This document shows, piece after piece, positions 24,340 to 32,969 of a DNA stretch of 64,000 bases. The DNA is from Bacillus massilioanorexius (GTDB taxonomy: Bacteria; Bacillota; Bacilli; Bacillales; DSM-1321), in contig NZ_CABKRX010000113.1 of the NCBI RefSeq assembly GCF_902374955.1, positions 1-64,000 on the forward strand, given 5' to 3'. The translations under genes and the position numbers were made by a program. The notes under the pieces were generated by a model. That model made no database searches and had not been told where the DNA came from. It saw nothing but the letters and a program-made list of their open reading frames with translations. Numbering within the stretch: the stretch's first letter is position 1; each line of letters starts with the position of its first letter.

Positions 24340-25515
24340 ATGACAAGAACATTAAACTCACGTGTAATGAAAATAAAAATCCCAGGAATTAGAGAATTTT
24401 CTAATCAACTCGTGAACTTTCCTGATGCTATCAATCTAACAATCGGACAGCCAGATTTTCCGACACCAAATCATATTAAAGAAGCCGCTATTTCTTCACT
24501 TCATGCCGATCAGACAAGCTATTCACATAATGCTGGCCTTTTTTCTCTTCGTCGGGAAGTACAATCTTTTTATGAGGACCAATATAACTTCTCCTATCGA
24601 GCAGAAGATGAAATTCTTATTACAGTTGGTGCAAGTGAAGCACTTGACACAGTATTTCGTACAATCCTTGAAGAAGGTGATGAAGTAGTCGTATTTGCCC
24701 CAGCATATCCAGGTTATATTCCACTCATTGAATTATGTGGAGCCAAACCTATTATAGTAGATACTTCATTAAGTGCTTTTAAACCAACAATAGCTCATTT
24801 ACAAAAAGTAGTTTCACCTAAAACAAAAGCAATACTATTTAACTATCCCTCTAATCCTACAGGAGTTACTCTAAGTAGAGAAGATATGCAATCTTTGACA
24901 GTTTGGCTTGAAAATCAAGATTTATACATTATCTCCGATGAAATATATAGTGAAATAATTTACGAAGAGAAACATATTTCCTTTGCATCAATGGATGAGA
25001 TACGAGATCGTACAATTATAATAAACGGTTTAGCTAAATCTCACTCTATGACAGGTTGGAGAATTGGTTATATACTCGCTCCTGCGTTCCTCATTACACA
25101 AATGTTAAAAGTTCATTTATATAATGTTGTTTGTGCTCCTATTACAAGTCAATATGCAGCCATACAAGCTTTAAAGTATGGACGTAATGATCCATTCATA
25201 ATGAATGAAGAATACGTAAAAAGACGAGATTATGTGTATCAACGATTAAATCAAATAGGCTTGGATACTGAAAAACCTAGTGGTAGCTTTTATATTTTTC
25301 CGAAGATTCCATCTTTTTATCGGGATTCACACACCTTTGCAACCCAGTTACTTCTTAATGGTGGTGTTGCCGTTGTCCCAGGTAGTTCTTTTACAAGTTA
25401 TGGAGAAGGCTATATCAGAATTTCTTATGCTTATTCTATAGAACTATTAGAAGAAGGTCTTAATCGGATAGAAAAGTTCCTATTAAGTCATAACGGAAGG
25501 GAGTCTCATGTATGA
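24340..25515 (+). CDS. PLP aminotransferase class I/II (PatA/AspC-like)
   Basis: 391 residues, fold type I. PLP contacts: VGASEALDT, NYPSNPTGV, SDEIYSEI (D200, Y203), the Schiff-base Lys233 in INGLAKSHSMTGWRIGY, and the substrate-carboxylate Arg near the C-terminus in YIRISYA. Interconverts an amino acid and its 2-oxoacid. Closest in feel to the PatA/N-acetyl-diaminopimelate or aromatic group, but substrate cannot be fixed. In this operon it probably converts an amino acid released by the next gene's hydrolase into an oxoacid. Ribosome site AAAGGAG; 3' end overlaps the next start by 4 bases (ATGA). Confidence 0.88.
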   Translation: MTRTLNSRVMKIKIPGIREFSNQLVNFPDAINLTIGQPDFPTPNHIKEAAISSLHADQTSYSHNAGLFSLRREVQSFYEDQYNFSYRAEDEILITVGASEALDTVFRTILEEGDEVVVFAPAYPGYIPLIELCGAKPIIVDTSLSAFKPTIAHLQKVVSPKTKAILFNYPSNPTGVTLSREDMQSLTVWLENQDLYIISDEIYSEIIYEEKHISFASMDEIRDRTIIINGLAKSHSMTGWRIGYILAPAFLITQMLKVHLYNVVCAPITSQYAAIQALKYGRNDPFIMNEEYVKRRDYVYQRLNQIGLDTEKPSGSFYIFPKIPSFYRDSHTFATQLLLNGGVAVVPGSSFTSYGEGYIRISYAYSIELLEEGLNRIEKFLLSHNGRESHV

Positions 25516-27131
25516 AAAATACATTATTTATGCAATCACCAGAGCAATTGTTGTCCACTTTGAATAAACTTGTATCTATTCCAAGTGTCACTTTATCGGA
25601 TGCAGAAAAACAATTTCCATTCAAAGTTGAACAAATACTAAAAGAGATTCCATATTTTAAGGAAAATACATCTCATCTTAAAAATCATCCAACAACAGAT
25701 GAAAGATTTGTATTAACAGCCCTCTATAAACATGTAGAGGCTGTTAAAACAGTAATTATGATTAGCCATTTCGATGTTGTGGATGTAGACGATTATGGTG
25801 ATTTAAATCATCTTGCCTTTCAGCCCATTGAATTAACGAAAGCACTTCATGAAAGAATCGATGAACTTTCTCTTGAAGCTAGAGAAGACTTAAAAAGTAA
25901 TGAATGGCTTTTTGGGCGTGGCACAATGGATATGAAATGTGGGCTTGTACAGCATATGTCTCTTCTTGAAAAAGCAGCGAGTGAAGAATGGAAAATTAAT
26001 TTACTATTAGTAACTGTTCCGGATGAGGAAGTAAATTCTGCAGGTATGCGCGAAGTGATTCCTAAGCTTTTAGACATTTCTAAAGAACATCAGCTGACCT
26101 ATACATTATTTTTAAATTCAGAGCCTATGTTTTCTCAAGTACCTCAAGACGAAAATTTTTACTTTTATACTGGTTCAATAGGAAAAATAATGCCAGCTGC
26201 CCTTTGTTTTGGAAAAGAAACTCATGTAGGCGAACCATTATCAGGTATAAATGCAGGATGGATGTCCTCTGTTCTTTCTCAAGAAATTGAATGGAATATG
26301 AATCTATGTGAATCTGTTAATGGAGTAATGAGTCCACCTCCAACATTATTATTACAGCGTGACTTAAAAAAAGATTACTCTACAAAAATACCTCATAGAT
26401 CAGTAAGTTTGTATAATGTACTTTTGATGCAAAGAAATGCATCAGATGTAATGAATCAGATGAAAGAAATTGCTGAATTAGCAGCGTTAAAGATAGAAAA
26501 GTTCATTAAAGAGAGATATCAATCTTTTCATGTAACGTCTAGTGAGTCTACAAAAGTTCGTGTCCTTTTATATGAGGAATTAAGACATTATGCATGTAGG
26601 AAAACTAGCGAGGAACATATTTCTAATCTTGAAAAATCTATTATTTATGACTCAACAATAAATGATAATAGAGAGCAAACAATTGAAATAGTAGATCAAA
26701 TTTCGATGATTTGTAGTGAGTTGGGACCAATGATTGTGTTATTTTACTCTCCACCATATTATCCGGCAATTAGTTCTAACAATCATTCTATTATTCAAGA
26801 ATTATCGAAGACTATTATTGAATACACAAAAGATCAATTTTCTTATGATCTTCAACCAGTTGAGTATTTTAATGGTATTTCAGACTTGAGTTATGCTAGT
26901 TTGCAAGCTGAAATATCAGAAATGCATAAATACAATACAAATTTACCTGGTGGTCCTAGTTTATATACTATACCTTTCGAAGAAATGTCAGAATTCGATG
27001 CACCAGTTCTTAATGTTGGTCCATATGGAAAGGATGCGCACAAAAAAACAGAACGTCTTCATATACCATTTGCTTTTGAAAAGCTACCAAGAATACTTGA
27101 ACATTTATTATACAAACATATTAGTCAGTGA
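25512..27131 (+). CDS. RocB-like M20 family metallohydrolase
   Basis: 539 residues, matching the RocB group (B. subtilis RocB, named from arginine utilisation, is of similar size) rather than shorter dipeptidases. M20 ligands are present: H86/D88 in ISHFDVVDVDDYG, D140 in FGRGTMDMKCG, E172-E173 in VPDEEVNSAG, and a late His in AHKKTERLHIP. Expected to cleave an amide or peptide bond with two zinc ions. The RocB reaction is not established. Translationally coupled to the aminotransferase (ATGA), suggesting consecutive steps: hydrolysis of an imported conjugate, then transamination. Confidence 0.82.
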   Translation: MKNTLFMQSPEQLLSTLNKLVSIPSVTLSDAEKQFPFKVEQILKEIPYFKENTSHLKNHPTTDERFVLTALYKHVEAVKTVIMISHFDVVDVDDYGDLNHLAFQPIELTKALHERIDELSLEAREDLKSNEWLFGRGTMDMKCGLVQHMSLLEKAASEEWKINLLLVTVPDEEVNSAGMREVIPKLLDISKEHQLTYTLFLNSEPMFSQVPQDENFYFYTGSIGKIMPAALCFGKETHVGEPLSGINAGWMSSVLSQEIEWNMNLCESVNGVMSPPPTLLLQRDLKKDYSTKIPHRSVSLYNVLLMQRNASDVMNQMKEIAELAALKIEKFIKERYQSFHVTSSESTKVRVLLYEELRHYACRKTSEEHISNLEKSIIYDSTINDNREQTIEIVDQISMICSELGPMIVLFYSPPYYPAISSNNHSIIQELSKTIIEYTKDQFSYDLQPVEYFNGISDLSYASLQAEISEMHKYNTNLPGGPSLYTIPFEEMSEFDAPVLNVGPYGKDAHKKTERLHIPFAFEKLPRILEHLLYKHISQ

Positions 27132-27172
27132 TATAGATCTTTTGTGTATTCTTATAAAAGGGAGATTTAATA

Positions 27173-28312
27173 ATGTTCATTCAAAACAGGAATAAACTAA
27201 TTAAACAAATTAGTAAAGAAAACCATTATCCATTATCATACGAAGAATGGGAAGCAGAAGCTGCAAAAGCAATATTAATTGAAAGGTTTGATTACATTTT
27301 TCCAAATGCTGGAAGAGGTGAAACAGCTGATCGAAATCAAAAAGCATTTTCAAAGTGGGCAATCACGCCTAGAATACTTAATGATGTATCAAAAGTAAAT
27401 TTGAACATAAGTATTTTCGGAAAAGATTATCCTACTCCCTTTTTTCTAGCACCAATAGGAATGCATATTCTTGCACATAATGAAGGTGAGATTGCTACAG
27501 CAAAAGCTGTTTCTTCTATGGGTATACCAATGATTGTTAGTACAGTATCTAGCTATTCTTTGGAAGATATCGCTAAATCCTCTCCTACTAGTTCAAAATG
27601 GTTTCAACTCTATTGGTCTAGTAATCCAGATATCGCATTTAGTATGATTGAACGAGCAGAAAAAAATGGTTATGAAGCATTAGTAATCACTGTAGATACA
27701 GTAATGCATGGTTGGAGGGAGATAGATATTAAGAATCAATATTCCCCTTTATCACTAGGCTTAGGGAAAGCTAATTTTATTAACGATCCTGTTTTTATGA
27801 ATTCATTAATAAACCATGATGAAGAATCTATTATAAATGGAATTTTAGAAAGTATTCAACATCCTACATTCTCCTGGAAAGACATAAAAAAAATTAAAAA
27901 GCGTACAAAACTTCCTATTTTGTTAAAAGGGATTTTACATACTGAAGATGCAAAGTTAGCTCTAGAATATGATATTGATGGAATCATTGTTTCTAATCAT
28001 GGTGGACGTCAATTAGATGGTGTTATTGCTTCAATTGATGCTTTACCTGAAATTGTTGAAGTTGTTCAAGGTAAGATTCCAATCCTATTTGACAGTGGAA
28101 TTCGTCGAGGAATTGATGTTGTCAAAGCTTTAGCATTAGGAGCAAATGCAATCTTAGTTGGGAGACCATATATTTGGGGATTAGCTGTACATGGGCAAAT
28201 TGGTGTGGAAAAAGTAATGGAACGTTTAATACAAGAAACAGAAATTTCTCTCGCATTATCTGGAATTGAAGATTTATCAAAAATCAAGAATGTAAAAATA
28301 ATAAGAGAGTAA
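27173..28312 (+). CDS. FMN-dependent 2-hydroxyacid oxidase / lactate monooxygenase-like
   Basis: 379 residues, the FMN_dh family. FMN and active-site groups: PTPFFLAPIGMH, FQLYWSSNPD, VITVDTVMHGWRE (R182), the Lys252 in ILLKGILHTEDA, and His276/Arg279 in IIVSNHGGRQLDG, then GIRRGIDVVKALALGANAILVGRP. It oxidises L-2-hydroxyacids to 2-oxoacids. The N-terminus (ERFDYIFPNAGRGETADRN) recalls lactate 2-monooxygenase. With the divergent GlcD-type enzyme, both hydroxyacid enantiomers could be handled. Last gene of the operon; terminator 70 bases downstream. Confidence 0.87.
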   Translation: MFIQNRNKLIKQISKENHYPLSYEEWEAEAAKAILIERFDYIFPNAGRGETADRNQKAFSKWAITPRILNDVSKVNLNISIFGKDYPTPFFLAPIGMHILAHNEGEIATAKAVSSMGIPMIVSTVSSYSLEDIAKSSPTSSKWFQLYWSSNPDIAFSMIERAEKNGYEALVITVDTVMHGWREIDIKNQYSPLSLGLGKANFINDPVFMNSLINHDEESIINGILESIQHPTFSWKDIKKIKKRTKLPILLKGILHTEDAKLALEYDIDGIIVSNHGGRQLDGVIASIDALPEIVEVVQGKIPILFDSGIRRGIDVVKALALGANAILVGRPYIWGLAVHGQIGVEKVMERLIQETEISLALSGIEDLSKIKNVKIIRE

Positions 28313-28382
28313 CTTATATAATTGACTTATAATACATTTTATGCTGTACTAAAAAATTCACTTTATTGTGTATATAGGAAGA

Positions 28383-28424
28383 CGAAAAATCCCTCCAAAT
28401 GAATAGAGGGATTTTTCGTTTTTT
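28383..28424 (+). terminator. Terminator of the gntR-TRAP catabolic operon
   Basis: CGAAAAATCCCTC - loop - GAGGGATTTTTCG followed by TTTTTTA. Confidence 0.88.
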
Positions 28425-28468
28425 AGGGGATATTAAAGCTAAAGTCTTGATTGCTTTTGATTCTATTT

Positions 28469-28654
28469 CTAAGTTAAAGAATCCAATTCTGCTTGCATGT
28501 GATGGAGCTGATGCTGCTCTGCAACTGTAGTATTCGCATATGCAGAGGATAAAGCATTTTGCGCTTTGGCAATTGCTTCTGCTTTATGAGTAGAATCAGC
28601 TTTAATAGCTTCATTAACAAATCTACGGGCTTCTTGAAATAGCTGATTTGCCAT
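28469..28654 (-). CDS. DUF3813 small helical protein
   Basis: 61 residues, all helix-forming (NQLFQEARRFVNEAIKADS..., AIAKAQNALSSAYANTT). Matches DUF3813 in length and start. Its ATG directly follows the stop of the Cys-rich ORF upstream (TAAATG), so the two are coupled. Position before yitU is that of a small gene (yizC, from memory) in B. subtilis. Function unknown. Confidence 0.8.
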   Translation of the reverse strand: MANQLFQEARRFVNEAIKADSTHKAEAIAKAQNALSSAYANTTVAEQHQLHHMQAELDSLT

Positions 28655-28804
28655 TTAGTAACACCCTAATTTGCTACTGCAGCAGCATGATTTTTGTGAC
28701 TCAGCTTCAGCCATGGTCATGCGATACGTGAATTTTTCATCATGCTTTGAAACAGAATCTTTACTTTGCTGGAAAAAACGTTTGGATTTGTTACGTTTGC
28801 CCAT
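28655..28804 (-). CDS. Small Cys-rich protein coupled to DUF3813 gene
   Basis: 49 residues. Starts MGKRNKSKRFFQQS, very basic, and ends in a cysteine cluster ...KSCCCSSKLGCY (four Cys in the last ten residues). ATG 28804 has GCGAGGGG 8 bases upstream. Stop TAA abuts the ATG of the DUF3813 gene. The Cys cluster could bind metal or be acylated; neither is established. Short enough to be missed by gene callers. Confidence 0.65.
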   Translation of the reverse strand: MGKRNKSKRFFQQSKDSVSKHDEKFTYRMTMAEAESQKSCCCSSKLGCY

Positions 28805-28917
28805 TCGTAAACCCCTCGCAATCTAAGCAATTGACACAATCTCGGTGTCTCTATTATTTTTAACAAATTGTAAAAAAAAATTATAGGTAAAAGAAGGAAA
28901 AAGAGTTATTTCCTCTT

Positions 28918-29748
28918 TTACAAAGCTATTTTTTTTCCTTTAAGATTGAATTTGTCTTCTAGGAAGAGAGCAATACCATCTTCTTCATTTGATAAGGTTG
29001 TTTCGTTTGCTATATTTTTTACAGCAGAAATACCATTACCCATTGCTACACCCGTTCCAGCATATTCGAGCATTTCTAAATCATTATCTTCATCACCAAA
29101 AGCAATAATTTGGTTTTGAGGAACATTTAAATATTCTGCAACTCGTTTAATACCAACGGCTTTGTTTAGTCCAGCTTTAATAATTTCAACAACATGATAT
29201 GGATCAGCCCAACGGCGATGATCGATAACCTCAGCATGTACAGCTGATAAATGATCTCTTATTGATGTGACACTTTCTGGATCTGCGTGTATTAACATAC
29301 TCGTTGGAGATAGCTCTAAGTAATTTCGTAAATCCCCAATTGTAATTTTAGGATCACCCATTTTCATTGCATCAATAAAAATTTCATCATGCTGGTGAAA
29401 ATAAATATCATCACGTACTTCAGCGATAATATTATGATATTGGAAACTTTGACAAGCCTCGATAATATCCATTGCTACTTTAATATCTAAAGGTGAATGA
29501 TAAGTTCCCCAGCTTGCTGAAAGAGGGTGATGCACAAAAGCTCCATTAAAATTCACTATAGGTGTATCTAAGGAAAGCTCTTTGTAATAAGGTAAACTAG
29601 ATCGGAAGGGTCTACCTGTAGCAATCATGACATGATGACCTTGTTCTTTAAGAGTTGCTAACACAGACTTTGTTCTATTTGAAATGGTTTTATCATTTTG
29701 TAATAATGTTCCGTCTAAATCTAAGGCAATTAAATGTTTTTCGCTCAT
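28918..29748 (-). CDS. yitU: Cof-type HAD phosphatase YitU
   Basis: 276 residues. HAD motif I LDLDGTLLQND, motif II IATGRPF, motif III lysine in IIKAGLNKAVGIKR, motif IV FGDEDNDLEML; C2b cap between. Cof-type enzymes dephosphorylate sugar phosphates or flavin precursors; B. subtilis YitU is reported among the phosphatases able to act on the riboflavin precursor ARPP. Start ATG 29748 with GGAGGAC upstream. Order yitU-yitV-yitW is conserved. Confidence 0.87.
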   Translation of the reverse strand: MSEKHLIALDLDGTLLQNDKTISNRTKSVLATLKEQGHHVMIATGRPFRSSLPYYKELSLDTPIVNFNGAFVHHPLSASWGTYHSPLDIKVAMDIIEACQSFQYHNIIAEVRDDIYFHQHDEIFIDAMKMGDPKITIGDLRNYLELSPTSMLIHADPESVTSIRDHLSAVHAEVIDHRRWADPYHVVEIIKAGLNKAVGIKRVAEYLNVPQNQIIAFGDEDNDLEMLEYAGTGVAMGNGISAVKNIANETTLSNEEDGIALFLEDKFNLKGKKIAL

Positions 29749-30012
29749 ATGTCCTCCTTGGTTAAGGTATATTTTGTATCGTTATTTCAATATATGAAAG
29801 AATGAATGCTATCTGAATGCTATTTATTACGTGAAAACTGTTGAAGTAAAGTATCTTTGTCTTAACAGTTTCAAAATAGGGGTGCTTCCCTATTGTACAT
29901 ATAAACATTCTTATCTTCAATTGTAGTAGAATTTAATTAATTTTTCTATCTATCTTATATTAAGGTATAGTTAAAGTGTAAAAGACAATATTGCATTTGG
30001 GAGGAGAATCTG

Positions 30013-30771
30013 TTGATTGTCATTAAGAAAGAGAAGATACATAATGTCCCATTACTACATGTAGTAAAAAATGAGGATTCTGCCAACAAATTACCACTAA
30101 TATTCTTTATTCATGGTGTAACAAGCATAAAAGAAAGAAATTTACAATATGCTTATATGCTCGCTGAAAAGGGTTATAGAGTGATATTACCCGATACGTT
30201 ATATCATGGTGAGAGAGAAGAAGGAAAGAATATTTATTCGAGTTTTTGGAAAGTTGTTATTACAACTATTCACGAAATAGAGATGTTAAAGTCTCATTTT
30301 GAAAATCTTCATTTAATCGACGGGGACCGTATTGGACTAGCAGGTACTTCAATGGGTGGAATTATTACTTTAGGAGCTATGGCAAAGTATGATTGGATTA
30401 AAGTAGGTGTTTCATTGATGGGAAATCCGGCTTATGTTGATTTTGCAAAATGGCAAGTGGATTTTATGAGTAATAATGGCACACTTATTCCTCTTTCAAA
30501 CGAAGAAATTAATCAACAGCTTAAGGTTTTAGAGGAATATGACGCTACGTTACAAATCGAACAATGGAAGGAACGTCCGCTATTATTTTGGCATGGAAAA
30601 CAAGATGAAGTCGTTCCATATTTGCCGGCATTTACATTTTATAAAAATCTACAGAAAGCATATATGGAGAAGAATGTACCATTGTCATTTATATTAGATG
30701 AGCATGGAGGGCATGCTGTACCTAATAAGGGAGTAATCGAAACCGTTAATTGGTTTACAACTCATTTATAA
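30013..30771 (+). CDS. yitV: Alpha/beta hydrolase YitV
   Basis: 252 residues. Oxyanion segment FFIHGVTS, nucleophile elbow GTSMGG (Ser in AGTSMGGIITLG), Asp in HGKQDEVVPY and His in DEHGGHAVP: an intact Ser-Asp-His triad of a prolyl-oligopeptidase/esterase-like hydrolase. Substrate unknown. Start TTG 30013 with GGGAGGAG upstream. Confidence 0.87.
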   Translation: MIVIKKEKIHNVPLLHVVKNEDSANKLPLIFFIHGVTSIKERNLQYAYMLAEKGYRVILPDTLYHGEREEGKNIYSSFWKVVITTIHEIEMLKSHFENLHLIDGDRIGLAGTSMGGIITLGAMAKYDWIKVGVSLMGNPAYVDFAKWQVDFMSNNGTLIPLSNEEINQQLKVLEEYDATLQIEQWKERPLLFWHGKQDEVVPYLPAFTFYKNLQKAYMEKNVPLSFILDEHGGHAVPNKGVIETVNWFTTHL

Positions 30772-31134
30772 TATTTTTCAGTTTTGTTCACGATCGTGGT
30801 GGATAATCGTTTCAAAGTGAAAAGGCAAACAATCATGAGTAATATATTAATATTAACGCTGTTTAGTAATAAATGCGGTGAGTAAAACTTTTGCTCATTA
30901 TTTGTAATTAGACAACAAAGTTTGCGAAAAATCTACTAATTAAAAATCATATATACATAAATTCGAATACTTTTCATTTAGCACTAACATTTGCTAAAAT
31001 AAAGGGTAGCTTTAGTGAGTGATGAAATATGATTTTTCACTGGACAATAAGACGTTTACACATTGTTTCTTTAAGATAAAGTAAACGTGTCTTAAAGTTA
31101 GTTAAACTGTAAGTGATGAAAAGGAGTGATTAGT
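30772..31134. other. Gene-free stretch before yitW
   Basis: AT-rich, no ORF or strong hairpin recognised. It must hold the yitW promoter, which I cannot place with confidence. Confidence 0.5.
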
Positions 31135-31443
31135 TTGGATAAAGATTTAAAGGATAATATTATGGGTGCACTAGAACAAGTTATTGATCCAGAGCTTGGA
31201 ATTGATATAGTCAATCTTGGACTTGTTTACGATATAGATATGGATGAAGAAGGAAACACTAAGGTAACAATGACACTTACATCAATGGGATGTCCTCTTG
31301 CTGGAACTATTGTTGATCAAGTGAAAATTGCTCTTTCAGATATTCCAGAAGTAAAAGAAACGGAAGTGGATATCGTATGGAATCCACCGTGGTCAAAAGA
31401 TCGTTTATCACGCTATGCTAAAATTGCATTAGGTATTTCTTAA
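31135..31443 (+). CDS. yitW: MIP18/DUF59 iron-sulfur assembly factor YitW (SufT-like)
   Basis: 102 residues, entire DUF59 domain: LEQVIDPELGIDIVNLGLVYDI, TMTLTSMGCPLAG (the conserved Cys) and WNPPWSKDRLSRYAKIALGI. Family members help mature Fe-S proteins. I use TTG 31135, 8 bases after AAGGAG; GTG 31126 is in frame but overlaps that site. Terminator directly downstream. Confidence 0.88.
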   Translation: MDKDLKDNIMGALEQVIDPELGIDIVNLGLVYDIDMDEEGNTKVTMTLTSMGCPLAGTIVDQVKIALSDIPEVKETEVDIVWNPPWSKDRLSRYAKIALGIS

Positions 31444-31449
31444 ATAGCA

Positions 31450-31504
31450 AAGGGCCTCCAAATAGTGATTTGTATTCACTGTTTGGAGGCCCTTACGTTT
31501 TATA
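31450..31504 (+). terminator. Terminator of yitW, TTACGTTTT-tail family
   Basis: AAAGGGCCTCCAAATAGTGA - loop - TTCACTGTTTGGAGGCCC followed by TTACGTTTTAT. Tail shared with 7213, 10838, 16799 and 31662 when read in the transcription direction. Confidence 0.85.
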
Positions 31505-31661
31505 AGGAGCTTGTTTAGTGGAAAACGTTTGTGTAGTTACATTAAAAAGAAAAATCGTTAAGGGTGAGATATTTTTTATACAATGTGATGGATGGTTTTA
31601 TCATTTCTAAAAATGACTTCATTTATATATATTAAAAGAAAGTGCTTATAAGCTGAAAATA

Positions 31662-31711
31662 AAAGAGAGCGACTTGGATTAATTCTGTTTGAGTGGCTCT
31701 CTTACGTTTTA
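31662..31711 (+). terminator. Orphan terminator-like element, TTACGTTTT-tail family
   Basis: GAGAGCGACT - loop - GAGTGGCTCTC then TTACGTTTTAT. No gene lies between it and the yitW terminator 160 bases upstream, so it is either a second-site terminator, the end of an unseen small RNA, or a mobile copy. Confidence 0.6.
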
Positions 31712-31784
31712 TATCGATATTTTTGCTGATTCATCAGAAATTAATAGCTATTCAAATAGAAATTTAGGCCCGTTTCTAGGCAAG

Positions 31785-31804
31785 TGCATAATTTTTGTTA
31801 TACA
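31785..31804. promoter_or_regulatory. Possible distal ARG box upstream of argC
   Basis: TGCATAATTTTTGTTATACA, an AT-rich near-palindrome resembling ArgR/AhrC sites, about 55 bases before the promoter-overlapping box. Confidence 0.4.
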
Positions 31805-31837
31805 TTTTAGAAAAATCAATAATTTATAAAAATTCAA

Positions 31838-31866
31838 TTGCATTTATTTTTATTCATGCTTATAAT
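31838..31866 (+). promoter_or_regulatory. argC promoter with overlapping ARG box
   Basis: TTGCAT (31838-31843), 17-base spacer, TATAAT (31861-31866). The spacer is almost wholly an ARG box, GCATTTATTTTTATTCATGC (31840-31859), whose complement reads ATGAATAAAAATAAATGC. Arginine-bound ArgR/AhrC here would block RNA polymerase. Confidence 0.75.
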
Positions 31867-31880
31867 AATGTAAATATAAA

Positions 31881-31900
31881 GAATATCAAAATTATTCATC
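31881..31900. promoter_or_regulatory. Second ARG box in argC leader
   Basis: GAATATCAAAATTATTCATC, complementary strand GATGAATAATTTTGATATTC, fits the ATGAAT-W-ATTC pattern; 15-35 bases after the -10. Confidence 0.55.
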
Positions 31901-31921
31901 TTCAAGGAAGTGTAATATTAA

Positions 31922-32953
31922 ATGAATGTTTCGATTATAGGAGCCTCTGGTTATAGTGGATTAGAGCTAATAAGGCTTTTAAATAACCATCCTAAGTTTA
32001 ATATAGTATCACTACATTCTTCATCAAAGGCTGGTCAATTTATACATGGAGAAAATCCACACCTTATGCATATTACACAGAAATTTCAAGAGATCGATCC
32101 AAATGAAATAGCGAAAAATAGTGATCTTGTATTCCTTGCTACACCATCTGGAGTGTCAGCCAAACTAGCTCAAAGTCTTGTTGACACAGGCATTAAAGTA
32201 ATTGATCTTTCTGGAGATTTAAGGTTGAAAAAGGATGGATTATACAAAGAGTGGTATAAAAAAGAAGCTGCTCCTAGTGAAACCATTGAAAAAGCTGTTT
32301 ACGGTCTAAGTGAATGGAATACAGAAAATATTCAAAAAGCCCAAGTGATAGCTAATCCAGGCTGCTATGCGACTGCTGTACTTTTGGGGTTAGCTCCATT
32401 AAGTCAACAACAATTAATAAAGAAGAACAGCATTATCATTGATGCTAAATCAGGTGTTTCGGGAGCAGGAAGGACAGCTAGTTTAGGATCCATGTATACA
32501 GAGGTAAATGAAAATTTAAAAATTTACAAAGTACATGAGCATCAGCATATACCAGAAATTGAACAACAGCTCAAATGGTGGAATGATGATTCTATTATTG
32601 AATTTAGTACTCATTTAACACCAATGACACGTGGCATTATGGCAACGATGTATGTGGAATTAATGGAGAACCATAATACTAAACAATTAATAGATTTATA
32701 TAAACAAGCTTATGAGCGTCACCCTTTTGTAAGAATTCAAGAGGAAGGTTTTTTTCCAAGTACGAAGCAGGTGTCAGGATCGAATTTCTGCGATATAGCA
32801 GTTAGTGTTAACGAACGATCAAGTAGAGTGACTATCGTTTCGGTAATCGATAATTTAATGAAAGGAGCAGCAGGTCAGGCGGTACAAAATGCAAATCTAA
32901 TGTGTGGATTTGCAGAAACAACAGGATTAATGTTTGTGCCGCAATTTCCATAG
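31922..32953 (+). CDS. argC: N-acetyl-gamma-glutamyl-phosphate reductase
   Basis: 343 residues. NAD(P) motif IIGASGYSGLELIRLL, catalytic Cys in IANPGCYATAVLLGL, HEHQHIPEIEQ and the C-terminal NLMKGAAGQAVQNANLM. Reduces N-acetylglutamyl phosphate to the semialdehyde, third step of ornithine synthesis. First gene of argCJBD-carAB-argF; ribosome site AAGGAAGTG. Controlled by the ARG boxes upstream. Confidence 0.96.
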   Translation: MNVSIIGASGYSGLELIRLLNNHPKFNIVSLHSSSKAGQFIHGENPHLMHITQKFQEIDPNEIAKNSDLVFLATPSGVSAKLAQSLVDTGIKVIDLSGDLRLKKDGLYKEWYKKEAAPSETIEKAVYGLSEWNTENIQKAQVIANPGCYATAVLLGLAPLSQQQLIKKNSIIIDAKSGVSGAGRTASLGSMYTEVNENLKIYKVHEHQHIPEIEQQLKWWNDDSIIEFSTHLTPMTRGIMATMYVELMENHNTKQLIDLYKQAYERHPFVRIQEEGFFPSTKQVSGSNFCDIAVSVNERSSRVTIVSVIDNLMKGAAGQAVQNANLMCGFAETTGLMFVPQFP

Positions 32954-32969
32954 CCTGTTTGTGAACTAG

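Noticed and set aside
26893..27195. 100-codon frame across the RocB-like/FMN oxidase junction
   Set aside because: Alternative frame of a supported gene, no ribosome site.
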